Below are positions 43,824-45,719 of a DNA stretch of 45,719 bases, piece by piece. Each line of letters starts with the position of its first letter. The first letter of the stretch is position 1. The notes beneath the pieces were generated by a model, which was not told where the DNA came from, made no database searches, and saw only the letters and a list, made by a program, of their open reading frames with translations. The position numbers and the translations under genes are program-made. This DNA comes from Polaromonas sp. (lineage in GTDB: Bacteria > Pseudomonadota > Gammaproteobacteria > Burkholderiales > Burkholderiaceae_C). The stretch covers positions 1 through 45,719 of the forward strand of contig NZ_JACDDD010000025.1 of NCBI RefSeq assembly GCF_013817205.1, read 5' to 3'.

Positions 43824-44723
43824 ATGAAATTACTAGCCAACGGCATCGACATCGAAATCGAAGATACCCACGCGGGTGACACGACAGTCCGTCCCGTGGT
43901 CCTTCTCATCATGGGCCTGGGCATGCAGCTGGTGGCCTGGCCGCCGGCGCTGGTGCAGTCGCTGGTGGACGCCGGTTACCGCGTGCTCCGGCTGGATAAC
44001 CGCGACATCGGCCTGTCGCAAAAATTCGACCATCTCGGCATGCCCAATCTGCTGTGGGAAGGGCTCAAATACAAACTCGGCCTGCCGGTGAAGTCACCGT
44101 ATTCGCTCGCCGACATGGCGGCCGACACCCTGGCCGTGCTGGACGCGCTGGGTGTCGCGAAGGCGCACCTGGTCGGCGTCAGCATGGGCGGCATGATCGC
44201 GCAGCGTGTGGCGATTGCCGCGCCGGAGCGTGTGCTCAGCCTGACCAGCATCATGAGCTCCAGTGGCGCGCGTGGGCTGCCACAGGCCAAGCCGCAGGTC
44301 ATGCGGGTGCTGATGAGCCGCCCTGCCGGCAAGGACCGGGAATCGGTGCTCAACCATTACGTGAAGCTGTTCAAGGCCATCGGCAGCCCCGGGTTTCCGA
44401 TGGACGATGCCGAATTGCGTGGACGGATTGCCGCGGCGGCGCAGCGCAGCTTCTACCCGGCCGGCACGGTGCGCCAGATGGCCGCCATCGCCGCCGACGG
44501 CAAACGTGCCCACGCCTTGGGCACGCTGCGTGTGCCGACGCTGGTGATCCACGGCAAGGCCGACCCGTTGGTGCCTTATGCCTGCGGCGAAGACACGGCG
44601 CGACGCATCCCGGGCGCCAGACTCGTGGGTATTGAAGGCATGGGCCACGATCTGCCGTCCGGCGTGGTTCAGCGTATTCTTGAACCCCTGATTCCCCACC
44701 TCCATACAAGCACTGCGCAATGA
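43824..44723 (+). CDS. Alpha/beta hydrolase
   Basis: The 299-residue protein has the hydrolase fold with the nucleophile Ser120 in GVSMGG, the catalytic Asp near 247 (HGKADPLVP) and His275 in GMGHDLP. The oxyanion-hole motif LLIMGLGMQ follows the first strands. The likely role is an esterase or lipase-like enzyme with unknown substrate. There is no signal peptide. The stop overlaps queF as ATGA. Confidence 0.92.
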   Translation: MKLLANGIDIEIEDTHAGDTTVRPVVLLIMGLGMQLVAWPPALVQSLVDAGYRVLRLDNRDIGLSQKFDHLGMPNLLWEGLKYKLGLPVKSPYSLADMAADTLAVLDALGVAKAHLVGVSMGGMIAQRVAIAAPERVLSLTSIMSSSGARGLPQAKPQVMRVLMSRPAGKDRESVLNHYVKLFKAIGSPGFPMDDAELRGRIAAAAQRSFYPAGTVRQMAAIAADGKRAHALGTLRVPTLVIHGKADPLVPYACGEDTARRIPGARLVGIEGMGHDLPSGVVQRILEPLIPHLHTSTAQ

Positions 44724-45547
44724 ACAGACCCGAAGAATCGCAGCTGGGCAAGAGCTCGGCCTACATTGACCAGTACGACGCGTCGCTGTTGTTCCCGATT
44801 CCGCGCGTCGTCAAGCGTGCAGAAATCGGGCTCGGCGACACACTGCCGTTCATGGGCGCCGACATGTGGACGGCTTACGAGCTAAGCTGGCTCAACCTGC
44901 GCGGCAAGCCGCAGGTGGCGCTGGTCCACATCACCGTACCCTGCGAGTCGCCGAACATTGTCGAGAGCAAGTCTTTCAAGCTTTACCTGAACAGCTTCAA
45001 CAACACACGTTTCGCGGATGCGCGCGAGGTGCGTGAGCGCGTACGTGCCGACCTGAACGCAGCCGTGGGTGCCGGCGTGGGTGTGAAGACGCTGGGCCCC
45101 GAGCTGTTTGACCAGGAGCCGGTGCATGAACTCGACGGCTTGAACCTGGACCGGCTGGATGTCGAATGTATTCACTACACACCGGCGCCCGAACTGCTGT
45201 TTGCCGATCACGAAGAAGCGCCTGTGACCGAAACGCTCACGTCCAACCTGCTCAAAAGCAATTGCCTGGTCACCGGCCAGCCTGACTGGGGCAGTGTGCA
45301 GATCAGTTATTCAGGCGCGCCCATTGACCAGGAAGGGCTGCTGCAGTACCTCGTGAGCTTTCGCAACCACAACGAGTTTCACGAGCAATGTGTTGAGCGC
45401 ATCTTCATGGACCTGTGGACGCGCTGCCGGCCGCAGCGCCTGTCGGTGTACGCGCGTTACACGCGCCGCGGCGGCCTGGACATCAACCCGTTTCGCACCA
45501 GCCATCCCCAGGCGCTGCCGGGCAATGTGCGTACGGCGCGGCAGTAG
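44720..45547 (+). CDS. queF: NADPH-dependent 7-cyano-7-deazaguanine reductase QueF
   Basis: QueF reduces preQ0 to preQ1 in queuosine tRNA modification. The 275-residue long-form enzyme has the N-terminal and C-terminal halves of the T-fold, with the NADPH-binding region [19 protein letters not shown] and the catalytic Cys182 in [12 protein letters not shown] with Asp189. Length matches the E. coli type. It is cotranslated with the upstream hydrolase. Other queuosine genes are not seen in the window. Confidence 0.95.
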   Translation: MNRPEESQLGKSSAYIDQYDASLLFPIPRVVKRAEIGLGDTLPFMGADMWTAYELSWLNLRGKPQVALVHITVPCESPNIVESKSFKLYLNSFNNTRFADAREVRERVRADLNAAVGAGVGVKTLGPELFDQEPVHELDGLNLDRLDVECIHYTPAPELLFADHEEAPVTETLTSNLLKSNCLVTGQPDWGSVQISYSGAPIDQEGLLQYLVSFRNHNEFHEQCVERIFMDLWTRCRPQRLSVYARYTRRGGLDINPFRTSHPQALPGNVRTARQ

Positions 45548-45636
45548 CTGATCACTTGCGTCATTGCGGGCTTTGACCCGCATGACAGCATGCAGTTTGA
45601 TTGCTATTAAATTAGGGGCTTAGGAAGCAAAGCCCG

Positions 45637-45719
45637 TTAAAGAGGATTGCTGCGTAGCAAGGATAGCAGCGCTTTGTAGAGGCTTATGTGCCGGTGATTG
45701 AACCGGAACTCAGTTTCTT
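45637..45719 (-). mobile_element. 3' end of IS1595-type transposase gene (cut by window edge)
   Basis: The minus strand encodes ETEFRFNHRHISLYKALLSL then LRSNPL and a TAA stop (45637-45639), resembling the C-terminus of IS1595-family (ISXO2-type) transposases, which end in FRFNHR plus a short Leu-rich tail. The rest lies beyond the window, so length and integrity are unknown. The 90 bp between queF and this stop are short of recognisable genes; I cannot point to the terminal inverted repeat with confidence. Confidence 0.65.

Noticed and set aside
45556..45616. Possible seventh copy of repeat A after queF (GCTATTAAATT region)
   Set aside because: Only a few bases match and the GGGCTGGAGGCC end is absent; could equally be insertion-sequence end.
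1..45719. CRISPR arrays, tRNA or rRNA genes
   Set aside because: No regularly spaced direct repeats and no recognisable tRNA or rRNA sequence; the short families A and B are dispersed, not arrayed.

Overview
The window is a GC-rich, gene-dense piece of a bacterial chromosome. It most likely comes from a betaproteobacterium of the order Burkholderiales, probably family Comamonadaceae (Polaromonas/Rhodoferax-like). This rests on protein style (LolC/D, ValS, GalU, QueF, HemL), the gene order, and two families of short intergenic repeats of a kind I recall from Comamonadaceae genomes. The genus is an inference. I see no rRNA, tRNA or CRISPR array. No gene-free stretch exceeds 300 bases; the longest (2761-3036) holds a hairpin and a repeat copy.

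Layout. 1-1818 (minus): a YrdC/YciO-type gene cut by the window edge, a DMT transporter and a PHP-domain phosphoesterase. 1929-2760: a glutathione S-transferase and a 24-residue membrane peptide. 3037-5705 (minus): recJ and an uncharacterised protein joined at an ATGA junction that lies inside an intergenic repeat. 5773-7702: lolC-lolD. 7867-10750: a compact operon of one J-domain protein and three proteins I cannot assign, the best candidate here for an undescribed system. 10841-13091 (minus): hemL and a ThiD-like kinase. 13185-23194: rubredoxin, then pilG-pilH-pilI-pilJ-pilL, the chemosensory system that controls type IV pili. 23246-24739 (minus): photolyase. 24823-28838: yqgE-ruvX-pyrR-pyrB-pyrC', with a catalytically dead dihydroorotase and two mini-ORFs at the gene junctions. 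28843-29595: a PlsC-like acyltransferase.

29602-32391: divergent ATPase and permease genes of an iron(III)-type ABC transporter, separated by a Fur-box-like palindrome. 32537-33871: CsbD, a secreted Cys-repeat protein and a TusA-like protein. 34011-36030: galU and a divergently transcribed, degenerate 2-hydroxyacid dehydrogenase. 36165-39071 (minus): valS. 39131-41827 (minus): a small aromatic-catabolism module (VOC protein, FAD hydroxylase, DUF2783). 42023-45547: yaaA, a prolyl-4-hydroxylase-like dioxygenase, an alpha/beta hydrolase and queF. The last 80 bases hold the 3' end of an IS1595-type transposase gene.

Two repeat families run through the window. Family A (about 40-57 bp, six copies, both orientations) sits at gene ends and in two cases contributes coding sequence or stop codons. 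Family B (about 90-97 bp, four copies) always lies just downstream of a plus-strand stop codon, in the same orientation as that gene. The core genes are housekeeping; the accessory interest lies in the J-domain operon, the repeats, the mini-ORFs and several degenerate enzymes.
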